Assembly (NCBI RefSeq): GCF_001855565.1
Contig: NZ_MKCR01000008.1
Span: forward strand, 58,323 to 122,322
Length of the DNA: 64,000 bases
Reading direction: 5' to 3'
DNA from: Chromobacterium amazonense
Lineage (GTDB): Bacteria; Pseudomonadota; Gammaproteobacteria; Burkholderiales; Chromobacteriaceae
Positions 9,020-18,042 of the stretch are shown here, one piece after another. Within the stretch, counting starts at the first letter, position 1; the number at the start of each line of letters is the position of its first letter. A program made the translations under genes and the position numbers. The notes under the pieces are model-generated. The model searched no databases. It had not been told where the DNA came from and worked only from the letters and a program-made list of their open reading frames with translations.

Positions 9020-9247
9020 TTGAGGATCCTGGTTTTTGACCTTGTTGCTAAGCCGGTTAACGCAGTCGATGCCGCTTGGATGACATCTGTTGCCAATTTA
9101 GCCCATTGCCGATGCGTTCGGATGGCAACCATCGCAAACCTGCCCTATCCATATTGCATCAAATTGTTTGCAAGACATATGCTGTGGTGGGCAGATGGCT
9201 GGCGGATGGCGCCGGCGGCACCGTTGCCCATTTATCGGGATGATGGC

Positions 9248-10147
9248 ATGCAAGCGTTGAAGGGATGGATGTGGAAACTGGGCGTGGCGGCACTGGGCTT
9301 AATCATATTGTTCAATATATTGGACAAGACCGTGTTGAGCTGGACCGTAATCAATCCCGGTTATACCGGCATCAAGATCAACCGTTTGGTGGACCGCGGC
9401 ATCAGCAAGGAAAACGTGGTCACGGGCTTTGTGTTTTACAACCCCATCCAGAGCGTAGTGGTGGTGTACCCCACCTTCGTGCAGCGCGAGGTATGGACCC
9501 GGTCGGCTACCGAGGGCAGCCCGGCCAACGAGGAGTTGAGTTTCAATACCAAGGATTCGGTGCCGGTGGCGATAGACGTGGCCGTGTCCTACCTGCTGCG
9601 CGCCGACAAGGTACCGGAGTTCTATACCCGCTTCCGCGCAGACGACATCTCCAACTGGACGCATGGCTATCTGCGCGACACCGCCCGCAATATCGTGGTG
9701 GCCATCGGTTCCGAATACAGTTTCGACGATATCAATGGCGTCAAGAAAGAGGAGTTTCTGAATCGCGTGACGGCGGAACTGAACCGGCGCACGCAGCCGA
9801 TAGGCGTGACCATCCAGCAATTCGGCCTGGTGGGCGCGCTGAGGCCGCCGCCGGAGCTGGCCAACGCGGTCAATGCCAAGACCAAGGCGATCCAGGACTC
9901 CATCCGCACCGAAAACGAAGTGCGCGCGGCCCAGGCCGAGGCAAGGAAAAAAGTGGCCATCGCCGAGGGCGAGGCGGCAGCCAACCGCGCGCTGGCCTCG
10001 TCGCTGGACGACAGGCTGCTGGCCTGGGAAAGGCTGAAGCTGCAGCGCGCCTACATTGATAAATGGAATGGCCAGATGCCTGGCGTGGTCAGCGGGGAAG
10101 GCGGCGGCATGCTGTTGAACATTCCGGCGCCCGCCGCGCAGAAATGA
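9248..10147 (+). CDS. Prohibitin/SPFH-domain membrane protein
   Basis: 299 residues from the ATG at 9248. The frame is open further upstream, but this start places the single hydrophobic anchor (KLGVAALGLIILFNILD) at residues 10-27 as in prohibitins; its ribosome site is weak. The SPFH core contains NPGYTGIKINRLVDRG and a conserved AQAEARKKVAIAEGEAAANR helix near the C-terminus. Prohibitin-like proteins form large membrane rings and modulate AAA proteases. It diverges from the hflK operon, which also encodes two SPFH proteins, so a functional link is plausible. An alternative start is the ATG at 9179. Confidence 0.8.
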   Translation: MQALKGWMWKLGVAALGLIILFNILDKTVLSWTVINPGYTGIKINRLVDRGISKENVVTGFVFYNPIQSVVVVYPTFVQREVWTRSATEGSPANEELSFNTKDSVPVAIDVAVSYLLRADKVPEFYTRFRADDISNWTHGYLRDTARNIVVAIGSEYSFDDINGVKKEEFLNRVTAELNRRTQPIGVTIQQFGLVGALRPPPELANAVNAKTKAIQDSIRTENEVRAAQAEARKKVAIAEGEAAANRALASSLDDRLLAWERLKLQRAYIDKWNGQMPGVVSGEGGGMLLNIPAPAAQK

Positions 10148-10251
10148 GGCGCTTTAGCTGAGGCAGGTCAAGCGCCCTGCGGGAATTTGCCTTTAGCATG
10201 GGGTCATGAGCCGGCGCGGCCAGCGCCGACACCCCACCCAGGAGACTGCTG

Positions 10252-10467
10252 ATGTTTCCCGAATACCGCGATCTGATTTCCCGCCTGAAGACAGAAGATG
10301 CCCGTTTCGCCAAGTTGTTCGACCTGCACAACCAGCTGGATCAGCAGATCAAGAACATGGAAGAACGGATTGTCTCCGCCACGCAGCATGAAATTGAAGT
10401 GCTGAAGAAAGAAAAGCTGAAACTGAAGGACGAGTTGTACGTCTTGTTGAAGTCGCACACGTCCTGA
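10252..10467 (+). CDS. YdcH-type DUF465 small coiled-coil protein
   Basis: 71 residues starting MFPEYRDLISRLKTED and ending in a long charged helix (EVLKKEKLKLKDELY). It matches the DUF465/YdcH family in size and pattern. No function is established for the family. An AGGAG site precedes the ATG and a strong terminator follows, so the gene is monocistronic. Confidence 0.8.
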   Translation: MFPEYRDLISRLKTEDARFAKLFDLHNQLDQQIKNMEERIVSATQHEIEVLKKEKLKLKDELYVLLKSHTS

Positions 10468-10495
10468 TCGCCTCATCGCTTGCCCGCGTCGGAGC

Positions 10496-10524
10496 AGCCG
10501 AAACCATTGGTTTCGGCTTTTTTT
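10496..10524 (+). terminator. Rho-independent terminator after the DUF465 gene
   Basis: 10-bp perfect stem AGCCGAAACC/GGTTTCGGCT with a 3-base loop and a following run of seven T. Confidence 0.9.
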
Positions 10525-10588
10525 GCTGCACATCGGAATAGTTGGAGCTAAAACTATAAAACGATCATGCAGGGACGGGGACGCAACC

Positions 10589-10882
10589 ATGCACTTCGAC
10601 GAAGTTCACAGCAAGCATTTTGTCACCCTCAGCCGGACGCCGCAGCCGCACGTCCTGATGGAGCAGGCCCTGGTGGCCATGGGGGGCGGCGGCAACGACG
10701 GTATGAATTTCCGCAAGCAGGCGCTGGCGGCGGCGGGATGGAGCTATGACGGCCTGGTGCCGTTCGCCAAGCATCCCGATCATGCCGCTCAGGCCTTCAA
10801 TAAACTACGGCTGGCTTTCGCCAAGGCAGACACGCCGGAGCAGTTGTTGCAGGCCTTGGGAATCAATGGGGACCTGATCTGA
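10589..10882 (+). CDS. Small conserved-looking hypothetical protein
   Basis: 97 residues from the ATG at 10589, preceded by a purine-rich AGGGACGGGGA stretch. The sequence has no signal peptide or membrane helix. It contains GGGGNDGMNFRKQALAAAGW and ends AFAKADTPEQLLQALGING, which looks like a compact helical protein. I do not recognise the family. It stands alone between two terminator-like hairpins. Confidence 0.55.
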   Translation: MHFDEVHSKHFVTLSRTPQPHVLMEQALVAMGGGGNDGMNFRKQALAAAGWSYDGLVPFAKHPDHAAQAFNKLRLAFAKADTPEQLLQALGINGDLI

Positions 10883-10921
10883 CCCTTGCCAGGCTGGTGG
10901 TGGACCATCATGCCTTTTACG

Positions 10922-10946
10922 ATGGCGGCGCGCATTGCGCCGCCAT
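10922..10946. terminator. Hairpin between convergent genes
   Basis: A perfect 10-bp stem (ATGGCGGCGC/GCGCCGCCAT) with a 5-base loop sits between the convergent ends of the 10.6-kb gene and the SnoaL-like gene. The T-tract is weak on both sides. Confidence 0.45.
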
Positions 10947-10971
10947 TGTCTATTCGCATGCCAGTTTTGGC

Positions 10972-11361
10972 TTACTGCTGCGGCTCCAGCAATTGGTGGC
11001 CGTAGGAGTTGTCTATGGTGCAGCGCCAGGCGCCGTCAGTATCCTGAGCGAAGACATAGGTGGCGTCGCGAGTGATTTCGTCCAGCTCATCCGCCTTCAG
11101 CCGGGTTTTGGCCAGCGCCAGCGCGCTGGCGCCGCTGTGCAGGATGTGCACGGCGTCCTGGCTGACTTGCAGGCTGTGGTTGAAGTGGGCGGCGATGGCG
11201 ATAAAGGCTTGCCGGATCTGCTCTTTGCCGCAGGCGTTGAGTCCAGGGCGGATCACCAGAACGGCGTCGTCGGCGTAGAAATCCATGAGCCGTTCAAAGT
11301 CTTGCGCGTTGATCGCCGCGTCGGCGGCGGCGATCAGCTGGGCGACGGGATGATCTTGCAT
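10972..11361 (-). CDS. SnoaL-like/DUF4440 (NTF2-fold) protein
   Basis: 129 residues with the NTF2-like pattern of the SgcJ/DUF4440 group: an N-terminal helix pair (LIAAADAAINAQDFERLMDFY), then YADDAVLVIRPGL and a closing WRCTIDNSYGHQLL strand. Members act as ketosteroid-isomerase-like enzymes or ligand binders. No catalytic residue can be assigned here. Single gene, convergent with the upstream small gene. Confidence 0.75.
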   Translation of the reverse strand: MQDHPVAQLIAAADAAINAQDFERLMDFYADDAVLVIRPGLNACGKEQIRQAFIAIAAHFNHSLQVSQDAVHILHSGASALALAKTRLKADELDEITRDATYVFAQDTDGAWRCTIDNSYGHQLLEPQQ

Positions 11362-11438
11362 GGCGGCCTCCTCATTCGGGCGATATCGTCACTTTACGCC
11401 GGTTTGCGCGGTCTGGATATCCGGACCGCCGGGCAGCG

Positions 11439-12209
11439 TCAGCGCCGCCTAAAACTCAGCAACAGCACATCGCGTATGCCATCGCGGGAGGGGTCCAGTT
11501 GCGCGACCGGCGTCACCCCGTGCAGCACCCGTTCGTCGTTGATGAGAACCAGGTCCAGCGGGTCGGTCAGCGTGAACTCGGCAAGCGGCTCATGTTCCAA
11601 GTTGTACAGTTCAGTGGCGCCGTTCACCAGATTGTGGCGTCCTACCATCATGATCAACAGAAACTGCATGCCGTCGCGGTGTATGCCTTCCGGGGTGGGT
11701 TTGCCCGACAGGCGGTTGCGCGCCTCGATCCGGTACTGGTGCGCCTCGATGTGCCACGGCGTGTATGGCGAGAGCTTGCCGAACACGCTGCAAGCGAGCT
11801 TTAGCACGGATTGCATGGTGTGACCGAGCAGGATCTCGTTGCGTATCGGCTCGTAGTGGCGCGGGACGCCGCCGTTCAGCGGATTGTAGAAGCGGCTTTG
11901 GTAATGCGGCTGATGCGGCTCGGCGCGGGCGTGGCGCGCGCCGGGCTCGGCGCTGAGGGTGGCGTGCAGCCGTTTGCGGTAGCGGCCGCCATCCGCCATG
12001 AATTTGTCCAACTGCAAGTGGTTCCAGCTATCATGGAACGCTTCCCAGTCATCCAGCGCCGACGCATTGTCCTGCAATAGCAGCTGACGGGTCCGGTCCG
12101 CTGGAAGCAGGCAGAAATCCTGGCATGCCAGCTTTTGGCAAACCGGCTCGAGCAAGGCGTCATCATTCAGCATCGCAGGCGGCTGTGGCGAATAAGATGC
12201 CGAGTTCAT
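11439..12209 (-). CDS. 2OG-Fe(II) dioxygenase of the amino-acid hydroxylase (IDO/BsmA-like) family
   Basis: 256 residues. The C-terminal half carries the expected iron ligands: IHRDGMQF (HxD) near residue 170 and the distal histidine in ERVLHGVTPV near residue 230, with a likely 2-oxoglutarate-binding arginine in the following SRDGIRDV. The GRHNLVNGATELY stretch between them is typical of the PF10014 family, which includes bacterial L-isoleucine 4-hydroxylase. The substrate cannot be read from the sequence; a free amino acid is inferred. It is an orphan gene, divergent from a DUF1345 membrane protein. Confidence 0.8.
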   Translation of the reverse strand: MNSASYSPQPPAMLNDDALLEPVCQKLACQDFCLLPADRTRQLLLQDNASALDDWEAFHDSWNHLQLDKFMADGGRYRKRLHATLSAEPGARHARAEPHQPHYQSRFYNPLNGGVPRHYEPIRNEILLGHTMQSVLKLACSVFGKLSPYTPWHIEAHQYRIEARNRLSGKPTPEGIHRDGMQFLLIMMVGRHNLVNGATELYNLEHEPLAEFTLTDPLDLVLINDERVLHGVTPVAQLDPSRDGIRDVLLLSFRRR

Positions 12210-12359
12210 GCATTTGTCCTGTTTTGTGGATTCGCGGATTGTGCCTGTTTTTTTGAAAAAACAAAAATAAATATTTGTTATAAATTGCGCATGCCAATCG
12301 GGACTTTGCGCCCGTCCCAGATGCTTCGATCCGCCTCAATCAAGGAGCAAGAGTAGTCC

Positions 12360-13043
12360 ATGACCCTGTTCGCCATCGCCCGTCGTTCTCTCTTAGTCCG
12401 CCTCGTGCTGGCCCGACCCCGCTTGAGCGGGTCGGCGCTGTTCGGCATGTTGGTCATCCTGATCCTGCCTTATGTCTTCGAGATGCACGATGTCACTCGC
12501 TATATCGTCGGCTGGAACGCCGGCGCTTGGCTGTATCTGGCCTTGGCCGGCGGCATGATGTTCGGGCCGCGCCGCCAGTCGGTGAGGCATTGGGCCAGGT
12601 TGGAGGATGAAGGGCAGTGGCTGGTGCTGTTGCTGGTGTGTCTGGCGGCGGGAGCCAGCCTGAGCGCCATCGTGATGGAGTTGGCTGTGGTCAAGGACAT
12701 GCATGGCTGGCAACGCGCAACCCATATCGGTTTGGCGGTGCTGACGCTGTTGTCCTCGTGGGCGTTTACCCATGTGATGTTCGCCTTGCACTATGCGCGG
12801 GCTTTTTATGCAGAGCAGGCGCGGGGCGCGTCCGGCGGCTTGGAGTTTCCGGGCACGGATCAACCGGACTACAGCGATTTTCTCTATTTCGCTTTCATCA
12901 TCGGCACCTCCGGCCAGACCGCCGACGTCAGCTTCACCAGCGCTTGCCAGCGCCGCACCGGCACCGTGCATTGCGTGCTGGCTTTCTTCTTCAATGCCAC
13001 CGTGCTGGCCTTGATGATCAATATCGCCGCCGGCTTGATTTGA
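12360..13043 (+). CDS. DUF1345 family integral membrane protein
   Basis: 227 residues with about five hydrophobic helices and the characteristic C-terminal block DYSDFLYFAFIIGTSGQTADV followed by RRTGTVHCVLAFFFNA. This matches DUF1345, a family of unknown function. An AAGGAG site is 14 bases before the ATG. Monocistronic, ending at a strong hairpin. Confidence 0.85.
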   Translation: MTLFAIARRSLLVRLVLARPRLSGSALFGMLVILILPYVFEMHDVTRYIVGWNAGAWLYLALAGGMMFGPRRQSVRHWARLEDEGQWLVLLLVCLAAGASLSAIVMELAVVKDMHGWQRATHIGLAVLTLLSSWAFTHVMFALHYARAFYAEQARGASGGLEFPGTDQPDYSDFLYFAFIIGTSGQTADVSFTSACQRRTGTVHCVLAFFFNATVLALMINIAAGLI

Positions 13044-13050
13044 ATGGCAA

Positions 13051-13080
13051 ACGCCACCGGATTGCGCCGGTGGCGTTTTG
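13051..13080. terminator. Terminator between DUF1345 and the convergent GST gene
   Basis: Perfect 10-bp stem ACGCCACCGG/CCGGTGGCGT followed by TTTTG. It lies between convergent genes and may serve both. Confidence 0.8.
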
Positions 13081-13097
13081 CCGGGAGCCGGTAAAAC

Positions 13098-13709
13098 TCA
13101 GGCTGCGGGCGGCTCGGTGTCGATGAAGGACTGGCGTTGGTTCAAACGCTGCAGCAGCGCATCCAGGTTCGGATACGCGGCGCGCCATTGAATCTCCGGC
13201 GCGCGGAAGTCCAGATAAGCCAGGCAGCAGCCAACGGCGATATCGGCCAGGCTGTAGCCGTGGCTGGTGCACCACGGTTTCTCGCCCAGGTCTTCCGACA
13301 GCGCGGCCAGGCCGCGCATGATCTTGCCGCGCTGGCGCTCCACCACTTCCTCCATCTGCTTTTCAGGCGGGCGGCGATGTTCCAGCACGATGGTCACCAT
13401 GGCGTCGATGATGCCGTCCGCCAGCGCCTCCCAGCGCCGGGTATTGATGATCTGACGGTTGTCCTGCGGCAGCAGCCGCGACACCGGCGAGCTGTTTTCC
13501 AGATATTCGACGATCACCCGCGAGTCATACAGGGTGGAGCCGTCGTCCAGTTCCAGCACGGGCACCTTGCCCAGCGGGTTGTACTCCGGCACGCGGGTGT
13601 GGTCGCTCCAGGGCACATCTTCCTCGAGCGGGCAGTCGATTTTCTTTTCAGCCAGCACGATGCGCACCTTGCGGGCATAGGGGCTGGTCAAAGAGGCGAT
13701 CAGTTTCAT
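13098..13709 (-). CDS. Glutathione S-transferase-like protein
   Basis: 203 residues from the ATG at 13709. The N-terminal thioredoxin-like domain starts MKLIASLTSPYARKVRI, with the usual SP(Y)xRKV active-site turn, and has EYNPLGKVPVLELDDG and the DSRVIVEYLE glutathione-binding motif. The C-terminal helical domain contains YSLADIAVGCCLAYLD, a conserved GST motif. It resembles the YibF-like small GSTs. The open frame extends upstream to 13874, but that extension lacks GST homology. Confidence 0.9.
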   Translation of the reverse strand: MKLIASLTSPYARKVRIVLAEKKIDCPLEEDVPWSDHTRVPEYNPLGKVPVLELDDGSTLYDSRVIVEYLENSSPVSRLLPQDNRQIINTRRWEALADGIIDAMVTIVLEHRRPPEKQMEEVVERQRGKIMRGLAALSEDLGEKPWCTSHGYSLADIAVGCCLAYLDFRAPEIQWRAAYPNLDALLQRLNQRQSFIDTEPPAA

Positions 13710-13797
13710 TTTCGGCGATGGAGAAATGACGGGAGGTTGCCGGCCCCCGGGGCGGCCAGCACCTAACTGTAGCGCAAGCCGGCCGGGGCTGAAAGCC

Positions 13798-14490
13798 TTA
13801 CTTGAGTTCGACCTTGCCGCTGACTTGCAGTTGCAGCTGGCTTTGCCCCGGTTGCAGGTCTGGCTGGGCGACATTGGCTTCGGTACCGGCCATCGCCGCC
13901 TTCATCATCATGACCGGGGGCCTGAAGCCGTGGTTTTGCTGGCCGATGTCCAGCTGCTGAATGTTGACGACGCTCTTGCCCAGGGCCTTGGCGGCGATCT
14001 CGGCCTGGCTCTTCAGGCTGGCGATGGCCTCCGGAATCATGCCTTGCTCGGTCTCGCGCCGCGCTTGATCGGATACGCCGAATTGCACGCCCTGCAACAG
14101 CATGGTTTGCTGCAGCTTGGCGATCAGTTCGGCCGCCTGGCTGAAGTTCCGGCTCTTCAGCTGGATTTCCGAACGGCCTTGCCAGCCGTTGATCTTGCCG
14201 TTTTTGTCGTAGCTGGGCCAGGTGTTGTAGCTGCCGCTGGAAAGCTGGACTTCCTTATACGTTTTGCCTTGCGCCAAGCTGCTGGCGGTGATCTTGTTCA
14301 GCTTGTCCGCCAGGACTGCCGCTTGACTGTTGCTTTGTTGCACATACAACGTGGCGGAGATCTCGTCGTTAGGGACTTCCCGCTGTGCATTGGCGGATAG
14401 ATTGAGCTGGATGCCGTCGGCGGCGGCGAACGGCGCCGCGCCAGCCAACAGGCAGCACATCAGCATGGGTTTGATGCGGGACTTTTTCAT
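13798..14490 (-). CDS. SIMPL-domain (DUF541) exported protein
   Basis: 230 residues from the ATG at 14490, which has an AGGAG site. An N-terminal signal peptide (about residues 1-23, ending AAPFAAA) precedes a SIMPL domain: QLNLSANAQREVPNDEIS, then GRSEIQLKSRNFSQAAEL. The family forms periplasmic or outer-membrane oligomeric rings of uncertain function. Monocistronic. Confidence 0.85.
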   Translation of the reverse strand: MKKSRIKPMLMCCLLAGAAPFAAADGIQLNLSANAQREVPNDEISATLYVQQSNSQAAVLADKLNKITASSLAQGKTYKEVQLSSGSYNTWPSYDKNGKINGWQGRSEIQLKSRNFSQAAELIAKLQQTMLLQGVQFGVSDQARRETEQGMIPEAIASLKSQAEIAAKALGKSVVNIQQLDIGQQNHGFRPPVMMMKAAMAGTEANVAQPDLQPGQSQLQLQVSGKVELK

Positions 14491-14584
14491 GTCGGCTCCT
14501 GAGCGGATGGATAGCGGAAAGTAGACTCCGCTTCGATCTGCTTGGCAAGCGCCGGTTCCATGCGGTTTGGCATTTTTTTGGTGG

Positions 14585-14622
14585 TTGAAAAATGCCAAAC
14601 GGCCCGCGAGGGGCCGTTTGGC
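14585..14622 (-). terminator. Terminator after malate synthase
   Basis: Minus-strand stem AAACGGCCC/GGGCCGTTT extended by GCC/GGC, followed by GGCATTTTTC. It lies 17 bases after the aceB stop. Confidence 0.85.
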
Positions 14623-14638
14623 AAGCCATGGCAGGCCG

Positions 14639-16234
14639 TCAGTCGATGTATTCGTAGCCCGGCAGCGTCAGGAACTCGACGAAGTCGTCCGAGGTGGTGA
14701 GCAGGTCGAACATCCTGGCCGCGTCCTCGTATTGGCGGGTCCAGCGCGCGCCGTATTCGGCTTGCAGCTTGGCGACTTCCCTGGCCTGCAGCTCGCGGAA
14801 CAGCTCCACCGTCACCTTGCGGCCGTCGTCCAGCACGCCCTTGGGCGAGCGTATCCATTGCCAGATCTGCGAGCGAGAAATCTCGGCGGTGGCGGCGTCC
14901 TCCATCAGATTGTGTATCGGCACGCAGCCGTTGCCGGAGATCCAGGCGCCCAGGTACTGGATGCCGACGTTGATGTTCATGGCCAGGCCCGCTTCGGTGA
15001 TCGGCGTTTCCGGCTGGAAGTTCAGCAGGTCGGCCGCGGAAACCTGCACGTCCGGGCGTTGTTTGGCGATCTGATTGGGCGCGTCGCCCAGCGCGGCGCT
15101 GAAAGCGGCGTTTGCGATCGGCACCAGGCCCGGGTGGGCCACCCAGCCGCCGTCGTAGCCGTCGGTGGCGTCGCGGTCCTTGTCCGCCTTCACGCCGGCC
15201 AGCGCCTTTTCATTGGCGGCCGCGTCGTTCTTGATCGGAATCAGCGCCGCCATGCCGCCTATGGCCGGCGCGTCGCGGTGGTGGCAGGTTTTCAGCAGCA
15301 GCAGGGCGTAGGCGCGCATGAAGGGCACGGTCATGGTGATCAGCGCGCGGTTGGCCAGGCAGAAGTCGCGGTTCTGCTTGAACTTCTTGATGCAGCTGAA
15401 GATGTAGTCCCAACGGCCGGCGTTGAGGCCGGCGGAATGCTCGCGCAGCTCGTACAGGATTTCGTCCATTTCGAAGGCGGCGAGGATGGTTTCGATCAGC
15501 ACCGTGGCCTTGATGGTGCCTTGCGGCACGCCCAGCTCATCCTGGGCGAACACGAACACGTCGTTCAACAGCCGCGCTTCCAGATGGCTTTCCATCTTGG
15601 GCAGGTAGTAATAAGTGGCGCTGCCGCGTTCGCGCAGGTAATGGATGTTGTGGAAGAACGACAGGGCGAAGTCGAACAGGCTGCCGGACACGATCTCGCC
15701 GTCCACCTTGACGTGCTTTTCCATCAGGTGCCAGCCGCGCGGGCGCAGCAGCAGGGTGGCGACGGTATCGTTCAGCCGGTACTGCTTGCCTTCCGGGCTC
15801 TGGTAGGAAATGGTTTTGCGGTAGGCGTCGCGGACATTGATCTGGCCGGCGATCTGGTTGTCCCAGCTCGGGCAGTTGGAGTCCTCGAAGTCCGCCATGA
15901 AGCTCTTGGCACCCGAATTCAGCGCGTTGATCATCATCTTGCGCTCCACCGGGCCGGTGATTTCCACCCGGCGGTCCAGCAGGTCCGCCGGCAGCGGGGC
16001 GATCTTCCAGTCGCCGGCGCGCACGGCGGCGGTTTGGGGCAGGAAGTCCGGCAGCTTGCCGGCGTCCAGCTCGGCCTGGCGCGCGGCGCGGGCGGCGATG
16101 CGCTCGCGGCGTGTCGGCTCGAAGCGGCGGTGCAGCTTGGCGACGAAGGCCAGCGCCTCGGGAGTGAGGATTTCGGCGTAGGCCGGAGTGATGTCGGCGA
16201 GAACTTCCACGCCCTGCGGGAGATTGACTGCCAT
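14639..16234 (-). CDS. aceB: Malate synthase A
   Basis: 531 residues, the size of the A isoform. It condenses glyoxylate with acetyl-CoA to malate in the glyoxylate shunt. Family motifs include [26 protein letters not shown] and YFS-region [19 protein letters not shown]. The ATG at 16234 is chosen because it begins the conserved [12 protein letters not shown] sequence; upstream in-frame codons lie in the divergent promoter region. Isocitrate lyase is not adjacent. A LysR gene diverges 125 bp away and may regulate it. Confidence 0.95.
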   Translation of the reverse strand: MAVNLPQGVEVLADITPAYAEILTPEALAFVAKLHRRFEPTRRERIAARAARQAELDAGKLPDFLPQTAAVRAGDWKIAPLPADLLDRRVEITGPVERKMMINALNSGAKSFMADFEDSNCPSWDNQIAGQINVRDAYRKTISYQSPEGKQYRLNDTVATLLLRPRGWHLMEKHVKVDGEIVSGSLFDFALSFFHNIHYLRERGSATYYYLPKMESHLEARLLNDVFVFAQDELGVPQGTIKATVLIETILAAFEMDEILYELREHSAGLNAGRWDYIFSCIKKFKQNRDFCLANRALITMTVPFMRAYALLLLKTCHHRDAPAIGGMAALIPIKNDAAANEKALAGVKADKDRDATDGYDGGWVAHPGLVPIANAAFSAALGDAPNQIAKQRPDVQVSAADLLNFQPETPITEAGLAMNINVGIQYLGAWISGNGCVPIHNLMEDAATAEISRSQIWQWIRSPKGVLDDGRKVTVELFRELQAREVAKLQAEYGARWTRQYEDAARMFDLLTTSDDFVEFLTLPGYEYID

Positions 16235-16359
16235 GCGCGCGCTCCTGTGTAGAGAAGATGACATGATGATGCTGCAATGCAATGTTTGACAGTCTATTCG
16301 CCGCGCGAGTAAAAAGAAATGGCATGAATTGCACAACATCTTTTACTTTTAGGTAGCTA

Positions 16360-17256
16360 ATGAGCGAGCTGAAGCAGCTGGAGACCTTCGTCGCTGTGGT
16401 GGGGCTGGGCAGCTTGTCGGCCGCGGCGCGGCAGCTGGGCGTGGTGCCGGCCATGGTGGGGCGGCGGCTGGACGCGCTGGAGGAGCGGCTGGGGGTGCGC
16501 CTCCTGGTGCGCAGCACCCGCAGCGTGGCGCCGACGCAGGAGGGCGAGGCCTTCTACGAGGACTGCCTGCGCATCCTGGCCGATTTGACAGAGGCCGAGG
16601 CCGCAGTGGCGTCCGGCAGCGGCAAGGCGCGCGGCCATTTGCGCTTGTCCGCGCCGGCCGGTTTCGGCCGCCGCCATGTGGCAACGCACGTCGCGGCGTT
16701 TCAGCGCCGGCATCCGGAAGTGAAAGTCACCTTGGAGCTGTCCGATCGATTGGTGGATTTGCAGCGCGATCGAATCGACTGCGCGATCCGCATCTCCGAC
16801 CTGGCCGACTCCAGCCTGGTGGCGATCCGCCTGGCGGAAAACCGGCGCGTGGTGGTGGCGTCTCCAGACTATCTGGCCACCCACGGCGCGCCGCGCGTGC
16901 TGGAGGATCTGCAGCGCCACCAGTGCCTGTCGTTGGGCGAGAGCCAGAGCCGGGGCTGGAGTTTCGTGGTGGACGGCAAGCCGGTGAACCTGAAAGTGTC
17001 CGGCGCGCTGGAGTGCAACGACGGTGCGGTGCTGCACGACTGGGCGCTGCAGGGACTGGGCCTGGCCTGGCGCTCGCTGTGGGAGGTCAAGGACGATCTG
17101 TCCAAAGGCCGGCTGGCCACGGTGCTCGACGATTTCTCGTCGCCGGACTACCCGGTGTACGCGGTGGTGCCGCAGCGCAAGCTGCTGCCGGCCAGGGTGC
17201 GGCATTTCATCGAGCATTTGAAGGCCGCCTACGCCGCGCCGGGCTATTGGGATTGA
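16360..17256 (+). CDS. LysR-family transcriptional regulator divergent from aceB
   Basis: 298 residues: winged HTH at 1-60 (LSAAARQLGVVPAMVGRRLDALEERLG) and an effector domain from ~90 (GHLRLSAPAGFGRRHV) of the CrgA/DhcR-like subgroup. It is divergent from malate synthase with a short shared promoter region, so regulation of aceB is likely by family habit but is inferred. The effector is not evident. Confidence 0.9.
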   Translation: MSELKQLETFVAVVGLGSLSAAARQLGVVPAMVGRRLDALEERLGVRLLVRSTRSVAPTQEGEAFYEDCLRILADLTEAEAAVASGSGKARGHLRLSAPAGFGRRHVATHVAAFQRRHPEVKVTLELSDRLVDLQRDRIDCAIRISDLADSSLVAIRLAENRRVVVASPDYLATHGAPRVLEDLQRHQCLSLGESQSRGWSFVVDGKPVNLKVSGALECNDGAVLHDWALQGLGLAWRSLWEVKDDLSKGRLATVLDDFSSPDYPVYAVVPQRKLLPARVRHFIEHLKAAYAAPGYWD

Positions 17257-17337
17257 GGGCGGTTTGCCGCGCCGGCCCCGGCTTGCTAAGGTAGGGCCTC
17301 GCCGCGCAGGGGCCGCGAGCACAAGAAGACAAACAAC

Positions 17338-18042
17338 GTGAACAAATACCATCAGATCTATTCCGACATCGTCGCCGACATCGACAACCGGCGTTACGCC
17401 CAGGGCGAGCGCATCCCATCCGAATCCGAGCTGATGCACAGCTACGACGCCAGCCGCGGCACTGTGCGCAAGGCGGTGGACATGCTGCAGGAGCGCGGCT
17501 ACGTGCAGAAAATTCACGGCAAGGGCATGTTCGTGCTCAAGCCGGGCAATATCGAATTCCAGCTCAGCGGCATCGTCAGCTTCCAGGAAATGAACGAACG
17601 CATGGGGCGCAAGGTGGTGTCGCAAGTGGCGGAGCTGGCGGCGCAGCCCGCCGACGCGGCGCTGGCCAAGGCCACCGGCCTGGCCGAGGGCACCGGCATG
17701 GTCAAGATCAAGCGGGTGCGCAATATCGACGGCGAGAATGTGATCCTGGACATCAACCACTTCGTGGCCGGCCTGGTGCCCGGCCTGAACGCGGACATCG
17801 CCGCCGGCTCCATCTACCGCTACATCGAGCAGGATCTGGGGCTGACCATCAGCTACGCCCAGCGCATCATCGAGGCCCAGCCCTGCAACGACGACGACCG
17901 CCGTTACCTGGACCTCAACGGGATGGATCACGTGATCGTGGTCAAAAACCTGACGCACCTCTACGACGGCCGGCTGTTCGAATACACCGAATCGCGGCAC
18001 CGTTTGGATAAGTTTTATTTCACGGATATTGCGCGGCGGTAG
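17338..18042 (+). CDS. treR: Trehalose operon repressor, GntR/HutC family
   Basis: 234 residues from a GTG. Residues 1-70 form the GntR winged helix (RIPSESELMHSYDASRGTVR, then YVQKIHGKGMFVL), and residues 80-234 the UTRA effector domain. The whole pattern is that of the Bacillus-type TreR, which binds trehalose-6-phosphate and releases operators of the type TTGTATATACAA. Two palindromes of this class lie just before treP, 3.2 kb downstream on the same strand. The intervening DNA is an AT-rich island with an IS5-family element, so treR appears to have been separated from its target operon. Confidence 0.9.
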   Translation: MNKYHQIYSDIVADIDNRRYAQGERIPSESELMHSYDASRGTVRKAVDMLQERGYVQKIHGKGMFVLKPGNIEFQLSGIVSFQEMNERMGRKVVSQVAELAAQPADAALAKATGLAEGTGMVKIKRVRNIDGENVILDINHFVAGLVPGLNADIAAGSIYRYIEQDLGLTISYAQRIIEAQPCNDDDRRYLDLNGMDHVIVVKNLTHLYDGRLFEYTESRHRLDKFYFTDIARR

